Shown here piece by piece: positions 27,224 through 35,519 of a stretch of DNA of 64,000 bases. The stretch lies in contig AP018172.1 in assembly GCA_002368175.1 (NCBI GenBank), forward strand, positions 8,592,061 to 8,656,060, given 5' to 3'. The first letter of the stretch is position 1; every line of letters begins with the position of its first letter. Under the pieces are notes generated by a model. It had not been told where the DNA came from and made no database searches. It worked only from the letters and a program-made list of their open reading frames with translations. The DNA comes from Calothrix sp. NIES-2098 (GTDB taxonomy: Bacteria > Cyanobacteriota > Cyanobacteriia > Cyanobacteriales > Nostocaceae). Made by a program: the position numbers and the translations under genes.

Positions 27224-28970
27224 TCCGGCACTACTAGAACTATTCACCTGTTTAAGGGAAGCAGGATTGCCACTAGGGTTGGCAGAATATCACCTGCTGC
27301 TTCAGGCTGTTCATGCAGGGTTTGGTACACACGATCGCACAGCACTAGCTCAACTATGCTGTGCCCTTTGGGTAAAATCTGAGCGAGAAAAGCAGATTTT
27401 TCAAGATTATTTCGACCAGATCATTCCACAGCAACCTGAGCAATTTTTTTTGCCAACTGAAACGGTGAAAGCTACCTCAACGGACATCAGCTTCACAACC
27501 AATCAAACAGAAAGAGCAACTAAAAGAAGACATAAAGCATCTCGAATCATATGGTTCTCGCTTTTAGGGTTTACGACTTGTATTATTGCGATCGGTGGTG
27601 CATTGTTCCTCAAAAAGTACATTTTTAAGCCACCTTCTATAGATCCATCAAAACCTGGCAGCTTAGAGTTTAGTAGCACTTCATTCCTTTTCCAGTATTC
27701 TAACGATAATAAAGGAGAAAAAGCAGCACTTATAAAAATCACCCGTAGTGATGGAAGCTATGGAGTAGTCAGTGCAAAATTGAATGCTGGAAAGCAATGT
27801 TCTCCAAACTCTCTTCTAGACGAGCAAAACAAGAATTTCCAATTAGGAGATCTTCCTTCAGTTGTCTTTAAAGATGGCGATGCACGAGAAAAAACCTTCC
27901 TGATTCCTATTATCAAGGTTAATAATGCTAATTCTTTCGCAGAATATTTTCTCTTATGCTTAACTGACCCTAAAGGTGGAGTTAAACTCGTTGATGGTAA
28001 AGACTCGTCAATTTTAGCAATTCAAAATCTGGATTACTTTAGCAATTGTTTGAGGAAGATATTTAATAAAGATATTTTTGAGCCTTTATTAATTGTTGCC
28101 ACCTGCATTATTCTACTGCTTGTTGTTGGGAGGATACGGAAAATTCGGCATATCCAAGCTTCTGAAAATGAAGCACTCGTTCCACAAACTTACACCAACT
28201 TACCCAAAACAATGCTGTCGCCTGAAGTCATTCGGACAATGGCTGATGAGATTCAAGTTGCCAAAACAATCAGGCAATCTGACAGTCCACTTAGCGAACT
28301 CTTCCCCCTAATCGTTAACAATTTACCTGTCACCCATCGACAAATGAAGCAAGGGTGGCGTCATTTGCGTCAGTTTAGTCGGGAGGGACCACCCATTGAG
28401 CTAGATATGGAAGCCACTATTCAACAGGTTGCCCAGCAGGGAGTTTTATTAAATCCTGTGTTGGTTCCAAGACGTACCAACCGCATAGAACTTCTGCTAT
28501 TAATTGATCGGGATGGTTCGATGGTTCCGTTTCACCACCTTTCCCAAGAGTTAGCAGATACAGCATTGCGTGGCGGGCGCTTCAGCCAGGTTAGAGTCTA
28601 CTACTTTCACAACTGCCCTGATGAATATCTGTACCGCGATCGCTATCATTTAGAAGCAGAATCAATTGATGATTGTTTATCAAACTTGCCTAAAACCAGA
28701 ACAGTCTGCTTGATTTTTAGTGATGCTGGAGCAGCTCGTGGTGGATTTAGTTCTAGGCGACGGCGATTGACAAAATTCTTTCTAAAAGAGCTAGGGCAGT
28801 ATGTACGCTATATTGCTTGGCTGAATCCGGTTCCTCGCGATCGCTGGGAAACTACAACCGCCCATGATATTGCGGCTTTAGTTTCCATGTTTGAGGTAAA
28901 TCGTCAGGAATTTTACAGCGCGATCGATGTCCTGCGGGGACGGCATCGACCGTCAAGGGACGGACAATAA
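27216..28970 (+). CDS. Membrane-anchored Calx-beta / vWA (SAV_2336-type) partner of MoxR
   Basis: In order along 584 residues there are: a helical N-terminal domain (1-75, REAGLPLGLAEYHLLLQAV, as in CoxE/vWA partners); TM1 (111-132); a Calx-beta-like domain (about 147-272, GSLEFSSTSFLF, TRSDGSYGVVSAKLNAG) that should lie outside the cytoplasm; TM2 (288-306); and a C-terminal vWA-like domain (360-580). The MIDAS motif is altered to LLIDRDGSM (Asp431, Asp433, Ser435). GTG is the only start compatible with the frame and overlaps the MoxR stop. It probably couples an extracytoplasmic or membrane event to the ATPase. The Calx-beta insertion between two membrane spans is unusual for this family. 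Confidence 0.82.
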   Translation: MNDPALLELFTCLREAGLPLGLAEYHLLLQAVHAGFGTHDRTALAQLCCALWVKSEREKQIFQDYFDQIIPQQPEQFFLPTETVKATSTDISFTTNQTERATKRRHKASRIIWFSLLGFTTCIIAIGGALFLKKYIFKPPSIDPSKPGSLEFSSTSFLFQYSNDNKGEKAALIKITRSDGSYGVVSAKLNAGKQCSPNSLLDEQNKNFQLGDLPSVVFKDGDAREKTFLIPIIKVNNANSFAEYFLLCLTDPKGGVKLVDGKDSSILAIQNLDYFSNCLRKIFNKDIFEPLLIVATCIILLLVVGRIRKIRHIQASENEALVPQTYTNLPKTMLSPEVIRTMADEIQVAKTIRQSDSPLSELFPLIVNNLPVTHRQMKQGWRHLRQFSREGPPIELDMEATIQQVAQQGVLLNPVLVPRRTNRIELLLLIDRDGSMVPFHHLSQELADTALRGGRFSQVRVYYFHNCPDEYLYRDRYHLEAESIDDCLSNLPKTRTVCLIFSDAGAARGGFSSRRRRLTKFFLKELGQYVRYIAWLNPVPRDRWETTTAHDIAALVSMFEVNRQEFYSAIDVLRGRHRPSRDGQ

Positions 28971-28971
28971 T

Positions 28972-30615
28972 ATGACGAATGCTAGTAATTTGCTGCCAAA
29001 AACACGCTCTGAGGAAATTGAGCAGGCGATCGCATCATTTCAGAAACGGTTTAGCGAAGCTCATTTATACCTAGCCTATCATGCTGCATTGCCCATCGCG
29101 CTCACGCCTCATTTGATCTACTGTATCTGGGCAAATTTTCCGCTGGATATCGAAAAGCAGGACTTGAAGGTGCCGTGGATTGCTGTAGCCGACTTGCTCC
29201 TCTCTCCGCTTTGCCGTGAGGTAGGACATGAGCTATATGAGATGGATGTTGATTTACGCAATTATCTGTTAGAGCAAATGATTCATCATCCTCGCTTCGG
29301 TCAGCCGCGTGTTGAGGAATTAGCCCATTTTTTACTGTCCTATGTGCAGCGAGAATTAAATGATTCTAAATCCTCTATAAAAACGCTGGCTCAGGCTCAA
29401 CGTTGGACGGCACTTGCGTATGTCTATCCGGAAGCTGTCGCCCATGATTTAGCTAACAAGCTTGCCGAATTAAGCCTCAGCGAAAAAACAGAATGGCTGC
29501 GGATGACATCGTTAACAGAAGCGATCGCCACTCCTTTGCGTCAGGCTCATTTTGAATCCTTGCTAGTGTATCTTCAGGGAATGCGCGAATTGGCTCGTGG
29601 CAATCATATCCAAGCAGAATCAACACTCAAATCTTTGCCAGCCCATAATAATCGAATTGTCGTTGCTGGAGTCACTTTACCCATTCCTGAATTCCAAGAC
29701 TCTACTTGGCATATCAACCCGATTGCATCCAGAACTACCTCTCTAAAGCCATTTAAATTTGAGACAGCTAAACTAACTCGTCAACCCCGGTTTCTGCGGT
29801 TGGGTTCACGCTGGGTAATCGAGCGACATGAACAACAAGCAACCCTGTTTTATGAGCGATTAGAAGGGCAGATTTCCCTAGAAATGGTGCGTATACCAGA
29901 GGGCAACTACTGGATGGGAACTGCAAATAACGAAGGAGACTATCGGGAACGTCCTCAACATCCAGTCACCATTGTGTCCTTCTTTTTAAGTCGTTTTCCT
30001 GTGACACAAGCTCAGTGGCGAGCAATTACCAAGACTACCAAAGTCCGGATTGAACTGAATCCTGACCCTGCCTACTTTCAGGGTGATAACTTACCTATAG
30101 AAAACATTACCTGGTTTGAAGCGATCGAGTTTTGTGAGCGTTTGCAATTACAGACTGGGAAGCCCTATCGTTTACCCAGCGAAGCCGAGTGGGAATATGC
30201 TTGTCGTGCAGGGACACAAACCCCATTCTACTTTGGCGAAACAATTTCTCCGCAACTTGCCAGTTATGACGCAAGCAAACGATATCGTTCCGGTCCCAAA
30301 GGGCAAGCCAGCAAACAAACTAGTGAAGTAGGTTTTCATAATGCAGCGAATGCTTTCGGACTAGATGAAATGCATGGCAACGTTTGGGAATGGTGCGCCG
30401 ATCACTGGTATGACGGCTATACGAATGCACCAGCAGACGGAAGTGTCCGCATTACCGATCACCAAAATTTCCCCAGAGTTATTCGCGGTGGTTCTTGGAT
30501 GCATGAACCTACTATATGTCGTTCTGCCTATCGAAACGGCATTCCGCCAACAAACAAAGTGCTTACTATTGGCTTTCGAGTAGCCGTGTCATTGCCCAAG
30601 GCAAATCTGGGATAA
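28972..30615 (+). CDS. Helical domain plus FGE/SUMF1 (C-type lectin fold) protein
   Basis: The ATG at 28972 follows the vWA stop directly. An earlier in-frame ATG at 28927 would overlap the upstream gene by 44 bases. Residues about 10-240 are an all-helical domain (LAYHAALPIALTPHLIYCIWANF, PWIAVADLLLSPLCREVGHE) usually found next to these vWA proteins. The C-terminal 240 residues are an FGE/sulfatase-modifying-factor domain: MVRIPEGNYWMGT, YRLPSEAEWEYACRAGT, GLDEMHGNVWEWCADHW and RVIRGGSWMHEPTICRSAYR. Of the paired catalytic cysteines of true formylglycine-generating enzymes (in GGSYxCxxSYC) only the second is present. Oxidase activity is therefore unlikely and a ligand-binding role is more likely. 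It is part of the MoxR/vWA operon. Confidence 0.85.
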   Translation: MTNASNLLPKTRSEEIEQAIASFQKRFSEAHLYLAYHAALPIALTPHLIYCIWANFPLDIEKQDLKVPWIAVADLLLSPLCREVGHELYEMDVDLRNYLLEQMIHHPRFGQPRVEELAHFLLSYVQRELNDSKSSIKTLAQAQRWTALAYVYPEAVAHDLANKLAELSLSEKTEWLRMTSLTEAIATPLRQAHFESLLVYLQGMRELARGNHIQAESTLKSLPAHNNRIVVAGVTLPIPEFQDSTWHINPIASRTTSLKPFKFETAKLTRQPRFLRLGSRWVIERHEQQATLFYERLEGQISLEMVRIPEGNYWMGTANNEGDYRERPQHPVTIVSFFLSRFPVTQAQWRAITKTTKVRIELNPDPAYFQGDNLPIENITWFEAIEFCERLQLQTGKPYRLPSEAEWEYACRAGTQTPFYFGETISPQLASYDASKRYRSGPKGQASKQTSEVGFHNAANAFGLDEMHGNVWEWCADHWYDGYTNAPADGSVRITDHQNFPRVIRGGSWMHEPTICRSAYRNGIPPTNKVLTIGFRVAVSLPKANLG

Positions 30616-30765
30616 TCATCTGCGGATTATGGGATGTTTGTTTATTTTTTATACAATAAATAATTTACAAAATTTTATTTAAGAGTCCCTTACGAAGTAC
30701 CGTTAGCATTAAGCAAAAGTCTTATAGTTAAGCAAGGCTATAGCAAAGGTTAGGGATTATCCTGT

Positions 30766-31485
30766 ATGAGTATCCTTTCTGATCTTCAGACTAAAAAGCT
30801 GGGATTGTTTGAACTATTAGCAATAGGCTTTGATTTATATCTAAAGCATTTCCGAAGTTTTTCTAGCCTTCTCTGCGTGATACTACCCTTCTCAATTATC
30901 TTTCAAATTTTATCCTCAAATAGTCCTTCTATTTTTTTAAATCCCATTGTTTTTATTTCGTATTCGCTCTTATTAATATTTTATTTCTTCATTGTAATAC
31001 CAGTTTATATTATTGTATTTGTTATCCTTGCAGAAGGCTACATCTTAGGAGAAAATCCTCAGATTAATGTTGTAACTAGAGGTATCTTGCCTCGAATTAT
31101 ACCATTAAATTGCTTAGGTATAAAATTTAATATTATTTTAATTTTGAGGTTTTTATTATTCATTGTTCCTGGTGTTATTTATTTAGTAAATAACGCTTAC
31201 TATTCCTACGCTTTTATACTTCGAGACCAAAGAGGTAAAGCAGCATTTCAATACAGTCGCTCCTTAGTCAAAGGGAACTGGTGGAAGGTATTTTTCTTCT
31301 ACGTGCTACTTTACATAATCATTTTCGGCTTACGGGTATTGATGAAAAAAATTTTAAGTAGCCTTATTTTAAACTCTCCAATATTAGTTGCTATTCTTAG
31401 CGATACATTAGCAAGCTTAGTTAGTGTTGGAGTTGGAATTAGTGGGGTTTTACTCTTTCTCAACTTAGAGTTTCAAAAAGAATAA
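30766..31485 (+). CDS. Polytopic membrane protein (GPDPase membrane-domain-like)
   Basis: The 239-residue product has about six hydrophobic segments. An N-terminal amphipathic region (LGLFELLAIGFDLYLKHF) resembles the membrane domain found N-terminal to some glycerophosphodiester phosphodiesterases and in stand-alone proteins. LVNNAYYSYAFILRDQRGKA followed by FQYSRSLVKGNWWKVFFFY fits that family. There is no catalytic domain. It lies 150 bp after the FGE-domain gene in the same orientation and could be the membrane component or effector target of the cluster (inference). A MITE begins 16 bp after its stop. Confidence 0.7.
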   Translation: MSILSDLQTKKLGLFELLAIGFDLYLKHFRSFSSLLCVILPFSIIFQILSSNSPSIFLNPIVFISYSLLLIFYFFIVIPVYIIVFVILAEGYILGENPQINVVTRGILPRIIPLNCLGIKFNIILILRFLLFIVPGVIYLVNNAYYSYAFILRDQRGKAAFQYSRSLVKGNWWKVFFFYVLLYIIIFGLRVLMKKILSSLILNSPILVAILSDTLASLVSVGVGISGVLLFLNLEFQKE

Positions 31486-31500
31486 CAGAGGAAATAATTC

Positions 31501-31689
31501 TGGCTCTCCGAGTGTGGGTATGATAAATTAATACCTAAAAAAGGGTGAAACCATTTATATGGTAAGGTTTCATACAGACAAAACAACAGATTTGATAAAA
31601 ATACAATTTGATTGTCTTGAATCCCTTGCCATTTAGTGAATTGAAGTCGTATTAAGTATTAATTCTGTATAGCAAGTCTCGGAGAGCCA
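31501..31689. mobile_element. MITE, 189 bp, with 6-bp target-site duplication
   Basis: TGGCTCTCCGAG (31501-31512) and CTCGGAGAGCCA (31678-31689) are perfect 12-bp terminal inverted repeats. Imperfect pairing continues for about 38 bp (TAT and AATTAATAC match on both sides). TAATTC at 31495-31500 and 31690-31695 is a direct target duplication. There is no open frame inside. It sits between the membrane-protein gene and the second CHAT gene and may separate the latter from the operon promoter. The parent insertion sequence is not in the window. Confidence 0.85.
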
Positions 31690-31722
31690 TAATTCTTTTT
31701 AATCGGCACGTATCATTTAAAT

Positions 31723-32655
31723 ATGGCAGACCCATCTGTTTTGACTATTTTATTCCTAGCAGCAAATCCAGCAGTAGGCTCTCAGTCGCGTTTAGAGCAA
31801 GAAGCACGAGATATTAGTGATGGGTTACAAAGAGCAAAACATCGCGATCGCTTTAAATTTGAACAACGATGGGCGATACGTCCTAGAGATATTCAACGTG
31901 CGCTGCTAGAATTTAACCCTCAAATCGTTCATTTCGCTGGACATCGCCCACAAAACAAGACATTAGGTAGTCAAGAAGCGATAACTCAAGGGTATGAAAA
32001 CACCACAAAATCAGAATTTGAGCAAGAGGAGGGATTGACATTTGAAGATGACATCGGACGGATGAGGCTCATCCCGATCAATGCTCTAGCAGAGTTATTT
32101 AAGTTATTTTCAGACCAAGTGAACTGTGTTCTGTTGAATGGCTGTTACACCGAGGCGCAAGCAGAGGTAATTGCACAGCATATTCCCTATGTAATCGGCA
32201 TGAAGCGCTCAATTACCGATAAAGCAGCTCTAGAATTTGCTTTAGGATTTTATGATGCGTTAGGAGCTGGTCGGGCGATCGAGTTTGCTTATAATCTGGG
32301 TTGTACTGCAATTCCAATAGCAGGTTTACCTGAGCATTGGACTCCCGTTCTCTATAAAAAGTCAGATAAAAGGTCACAATCAAACCCTATTTCCACGCAA
32401 AATGATTCGTCTGCGTTAGATAAGCATCTAATTGATGGCAAAATTCAAACACTTGCTTCCCAACGACGTGTCCAAGAAAAACGTGAAGACTTAGAACAAG
32501 AGTATCAAGAGATTCGGAAGAAGTGGAAATGGTTGAAGAAAGAATGGACTATTAAAACTGATTCCGAAGCTAAATACGAACTTTCACAACGAATAGAACA
32601 GTATGAATTGCAACTGCGAAATATTGAAGAGTTACTTGAGCAATTAGGTGGTTAG
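31723..32655 (+). CDS. CHAT-domain protein with C-terminal coiled-coil adaptor
   Basis: Residues 1-225 form a CHAT domain homologous to the one at 23889, with His74 in IVHFAGH and Cys141 in VLLNGCYT. Between them lies an insertion of about 22 residues after GHR; the usual Gly after the His is replaced by Arg. The C-terminus (about 246-310) is a charged helical hairpin (EDLEQEYQEIRKKWKWLKKE, KTDSEAKYELSQRIEQYE) nearly the same as the N-terminus of the iSTAND-like protein at 25260. This suggests binding through like-like helical contacts. There is no signal peptide. It starts 33 bp after the MITE and lacks a strong ribosome-binding site. Confidence 0.82.
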   Translation: MADPSVLTILFLAANPAVGSQSRLEQEARDISDGLQRAKHRDRFKFEQRWAIRPRDIQRALLEFNPQIVHFAGHRPQNKTLGSQEAITQGYENTTKSEFEQEEGLTFEDDIGRMRLIPINALAELFKLFSDQVNCVLLNGCYTEAQAEVIAQHIPYVIGMKRSITDKAALEFALGFYDALGAGRAIEFAYNLGCTAIPIAGLPEHWTPVLYKKSDKRSQSNPISTQNDSSALDKHLIDGKIQTLASQRRVQEKREDLEQEYQEIRKKWKWLKKEWTIKTDSEAKYELSQRIEQYELQLRNIEELLEQLGG

Positions 32656-32817
32656 AAACCGCACGCTAGTCGCCTCAAGTTGGGCTGGTGTGATAAAACA
32701 GCAATGTTACGCGATCGCGATATTCTTTGCCCAGAAGAAGGCTATCGCTTGGATGATGAGATTAAGTACAAAAACAGCATACACTCTTTGATGGTAAATC
32801 TCACCAAAGGAGTTGCT

Positions 32818-33567
32818 GTGACTAGTTTTTTATTCGTTACCGATTTAGATAATACTCTCGTAGGCGATGACAAAGCGCTTGTAGAATTAAACGATCGCCT
32901 ACAAAAACATCGCCAAGAATACGGTACAAAAATTGTCTATGCGACTGGGCGATCGCCTCTACTTTACCGCGAACTGCAAGTAGAAAAAAATCTCTTGGAA
33001 CCAGATGCGCTCGTTCTGTCTGTAGGTACGGAAATTTATCTTGATGGTAAGGATACACCAGATGCGCGTTGGTCAGAAGTTCTCTCCCCCGGATGGGATC
33101 GCGACCTTATACTATCAATTACGGAAAAATATCCTGAGTTAGTTTTGCAACCAGAATCGGAACAGCGCCCCTTTAAAGTTAGTTTTTTTCTCGAACAAGC
33201 TGTAGCACCTGGTGTTTTATCGCAACTTGAGTTAGAGTTGCAAAAATATAATTTAAATAAAAAATTAATCTACAGCAGTGGAATCGACCTTGACATTGTC
33301 CCCCTTTCCAGCGATAAAGGTCAGGCAATGCAATTTTTACGTCATCAGTGGAAATTTGCAGCCGAACAAACAGTTGTCTGTGGTGATTCAGGTAATGATA
33401 TTGCTTTATTTGCTGTAGGCAACGAACGGGGGATCGTGGTTGGGAATGCCCGCCCTGAGTTACTTCAGTGGTATAAGGACTACCCTGCTGACCACCGTTA
33501 CCTTGCACGAGATTTTTGTGCGGGTGGCATTCTAGAAGGCTTGAAATATTTTGGATTTTTAGAATGA
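32818..33567 (+). CDS. spp: Sucrose-6-phosphate phosphatase (HAD superfamily)
   Basis: Starting at the GTG at 32818, five bases after AAAGGAG, the protein has 250 residues, the usual size of cyanobacterial SPP. The open frame extends back to 32680, but those residues are not family-like. HAD motif I is FVTDLDNT (nucleophile Asp9, acid Asp11), motif II is VYATGRS, and motif III/IV lies in SSDKGQAMQFL and VVCGDSGNDIALF. The enzyme releases phosphate from sucrose-6F-phosphate in sucrose synthesis. Its stop overlaps the ruvA start (ATGA), so the two are coupled. It is a housekeeping gene and marks the right boundary of the conflict-type cluster. Confidence 0.88.
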   Translation: MTSFLFVTDLDNTLVGDDKALVELNDRLQKHRQEYGTKIVYATGRSPLLYRELQVEKNLLEPDALVLSVGTEIYLDGKDTPDARWSEVLSPGWDRDLILSITEKYPELVLQPESEQRPFKVSFFLEQAVAPGVLSQLELELQKYNLNKKLIYSSGIDLDIVPLSSDKGQAMQFLRHQWKFAAEQTVVCGDSGNDIALFAVGNERGIVVGNARPELLQWYKDYPADHRYLARDFCAGGILEGLKYFGFLE

Positions 33568-34202
33568 TTAGTTATCTAAAAGGTATCGTAGCTGGGGTTC
33601 AGACAATTAGCAGTAACCGCGTGATTTTGACTCTTGAGGTCAATAACATCGGGTATGATTTGCAAATTCCGCAACGGCTAGCACAGCATTTACCTGAGTC
33701 GGGAGGAGTGGTGCAAATCTTTACCCATTACCAAGTCCGCGAAGAAGTGCCGTTATTGTATGGCTTTTCTTCCCCAGCCGAACGGGATTTATTTCGTCAC
33801 CTACAGAGTGTTAGCGGAATTGGTGCAGCTTTAGCGATTACTCTGTTAGACACTTTAGAACTACCAGATTTAGTGCAAGCAATTATTGCTGCTAACATCC
33901 AAGTTCTGATTCAAGCCCCAGGTGTGGGTAAGAAAACCGCAGAACGCATCTGTTTGGAACTGAAAAGCAAATTAATAGAGTGGCGCAAATCAGCAGGGTT
34001 CTTTGTTGCTACAGGCGGGCCAGCACCAGGAATTCTCGAAGAAGTGCAAATGACTCTGTTTGCTTTAGGCTACACTGCGCATGAAGTCAGCCATGCTTTA
34101 CACGTAGTCAGCGAAGACATTGGACTACCAAAAGACGCCTATGTAGAAGATTGGATTAAACAAGCGATCGCTCATCTTAGCAGTAGCGAACAAATTGGTT
34201 AG
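33564..34202 (+). CDS. ruvA: Holliday junction DNA helicase subunit RuvA
   Basis: The ATG at 33564 gives 212 residues beginning MISYLKGIVAG, the standard RuvA N-terminus. The frame upstream belongs to the phosphatase end. The OB fold (1-62), the tandem helix-hairpin-helix motifs (LQSVSGIGAALAITLLD and APGVGKKTAERICLELK) and the C-terminal RuvB-binding helical domain (EVQMTLFALGYTAHEVSHAL) are all present. RuvA binds four-way junctions and directs RuvB branch migration in recombination repair. It overlaps the upstream phosphatase gene by four bases. Confidence 0.97.
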   Translation: MISYLKGIVAGVQTISSNRVILTLEVNNIGYDLQIPQRLAQHLPESGGVVQIFTHYQVREEVPLLYGFSSPAERDLFRHLQSVSGIGAALAITLLDTLELPDLVQAIIAANIQVLIQAPGVGKKTAERICLELKSKLIEWRKSAGFFVATGGPAPGILEEVQMTLFALGYTAHEVSHALHVVSEDIGLPKDAYVEDWIKQAIAHLSSSEQIG

Positions 34203-34203
34203 T

Positions 34204-34274
34204 AGTCAAGAGTCAAGAGTCAAAAGTCAAGAGTCAAAAATTATTCTCCCTTGTCTTCCTTGTCTCCCTTGTCC
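34204..34274. repeat. Short tandem repeats (7-bp and 9-bp units)
   Basis: Five units AGTCAA(G/A) run from 34204 to 34238, followed by three 9-bp units of the type CCCTTGTCT (34248-34274). Heptamer repeats of this kind are typical of heterocyst-forming cyanobacteria. They fill the ruvA-bioF spacer. Confidence 0.85.
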
Positions 34275-34294
34275 CCTCATTACTCCTATCTACA

Positions 34295-35476
34295 ATGCCC
34301 ATAGATCCTTATGCTTGGCTAGAGCAGTCTTTGGCAACTATTCATCGGGCGGATTGGTATCGTTCAGTACAACCAATCCACGGTTGCCCCGGTGCTACTG
34401 TGATTTTAGAGGGGCGGGAAGTAATTAATTTTGCCAGCAATGACTATTTAGGCTTGGCAGGAGATCGGAGATTAATTCAAGCCGGGGTTGCAGCTACACA
34501 AGAATTTGGCACGGGAAGTACGGGTTCGCGATTACTTAGCGGGCATCGGGAATTACATAGAAAATTAGAATCAGCGATCGCATCTTTGAAACAAACAGAA
34601 GATGCCTTAGTATTTAGTTCGGGTTATTTAGCTAATTTAGGTGCGATCGCAGCTTTGGTAGGTAAGCGCGATTTAATTCTCTCTGACCAGTACAATCATT
34701 CCAGCCTCAAAAATGGGGCAATTCTTAGTAGTGCGGCGATAATTGAGTATCCCCACTGTGATGGTACAGCTTTAAGAAATTACTTAATTGAACACAGACA
34801 AAATTACCGACGCTGTTTAATCCTCACCGATAGCGTCTTCAGTATGGATGGCGATTTATGTCCTTTGCCAGCGCTATTAGATATAGCTGAAGAATTTAGC
34901 TGTATGCTTTTAGTGGATGAAGCTCATGCTACGGGAGTCATAGGTAAAACTGGCGCAGGGTGCGTGGAACATTTTGGCTGTACGGGGAAGCAGTTAATAC
35001 AAATTGGTACATTAAGTAAAGCTTTGGGTAGTTTAGGCGGATATGTCGCCGGAAGCGCTACCTTAATTGACTTTTTACGCAATCGCGCACCAACTTGGAT
35101 TTATACCACAGGTCTTTCACCCGCCGATACAGCCGCAGCCTTAGCCGCAATTGAAATAGTACAACAAGAACCACAACGCCGTCAGCAATTATGGGCGAAT
35201 GTCGATTACTTGAAAACGCTAATGCAAGCACAGGTAGCTGAATTAAAGTTGCTGCCTTCAGAATCACCTATATTATGTTTTCAATTGCCAAGTGCCGCAG
35301 ATGCGCTACAAGCTGGTAAGTCTTTAAAAGATGCAGGAATTTTCGCCCCAGCGATTCGTCCGCCAACTGTACCCACCAGCCGCATTAGGATATCTGCAAT
35401 GGCGACGCATCAACCAGCGCATATTGAAAAATTAGTAGCAGCATTGCGCGACAGTCTCCAACTATTAGATCCCTGA
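34295..35476 (+). CDS. bioF: 8-amino-7-oxononanoate synthase (biotin synthesis)
   Basis: The 393-residue protein is a class II PLP-dependent alpha-oxoamine synthase. It shows FASNDYLGLA, FGTGSTGSRLLSGH, the PLP-contact segment LLVDEAHATGVIG and the Schiff-base lysine in TLSKALGSLGGY. The C-terminal PPTVPTSRIRISAMATH segment is typical of BioF rather than KBL or ALAS. It joins pimeloyl thioester and alanine to make 8-amino-7-oxononanoate in the cytoplasm. It is not linked to other bio genes here. The ATG at 34295 follows the tandem-repeat spacer. An unannotated tandem-repeat region lies downstream. Confidence 0.93.
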   Translation: MPIDPYAWLEQSLATIHRADWYRSVQPIHGCPGATVILEGREVINFASNDYLGLAGDRRLIQAGVAATQEFGTGSTGSRLLSGHRELHRKLESAIASLKQTEDALVFSSGYLANLGAIAALVGKRDLILSDQYNHSSLKNGAILSSAAIIEYPHCDGTALRNYLIEHRQNYRRCLILTDSVFSMDGDLCPLPALLDIAEEFSCMLLVDEAHATGVIGKTGAGCVEHFGCTGKQLIQIGTLSKALGSLGGYVAGSATLIDFLRNRAPTWIYTTGLSPADTAAALAAIEIVQQEPQRRQQLWANVDYLKTLMQAQVAELKLLPSESPILCFQLPSAADALQAGKSLKDAGIFAPAIRPPTVPTSRIRISAMATHQPAHIEKLVAALRDSLQLLDP

Positions 35477-35519
35477 CTTCTCGAAGAAATGGGGGATTTG
35501 GACATCGAGAATCAACAAC

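Noticed and set aside
32680..32817. N-terminal extension of the sucrose-phosphate phosphatase frame
   Set aside because: The residues are not family-like and AAAGGAG precedes the GTG at 32818, which gives the normal protein length.
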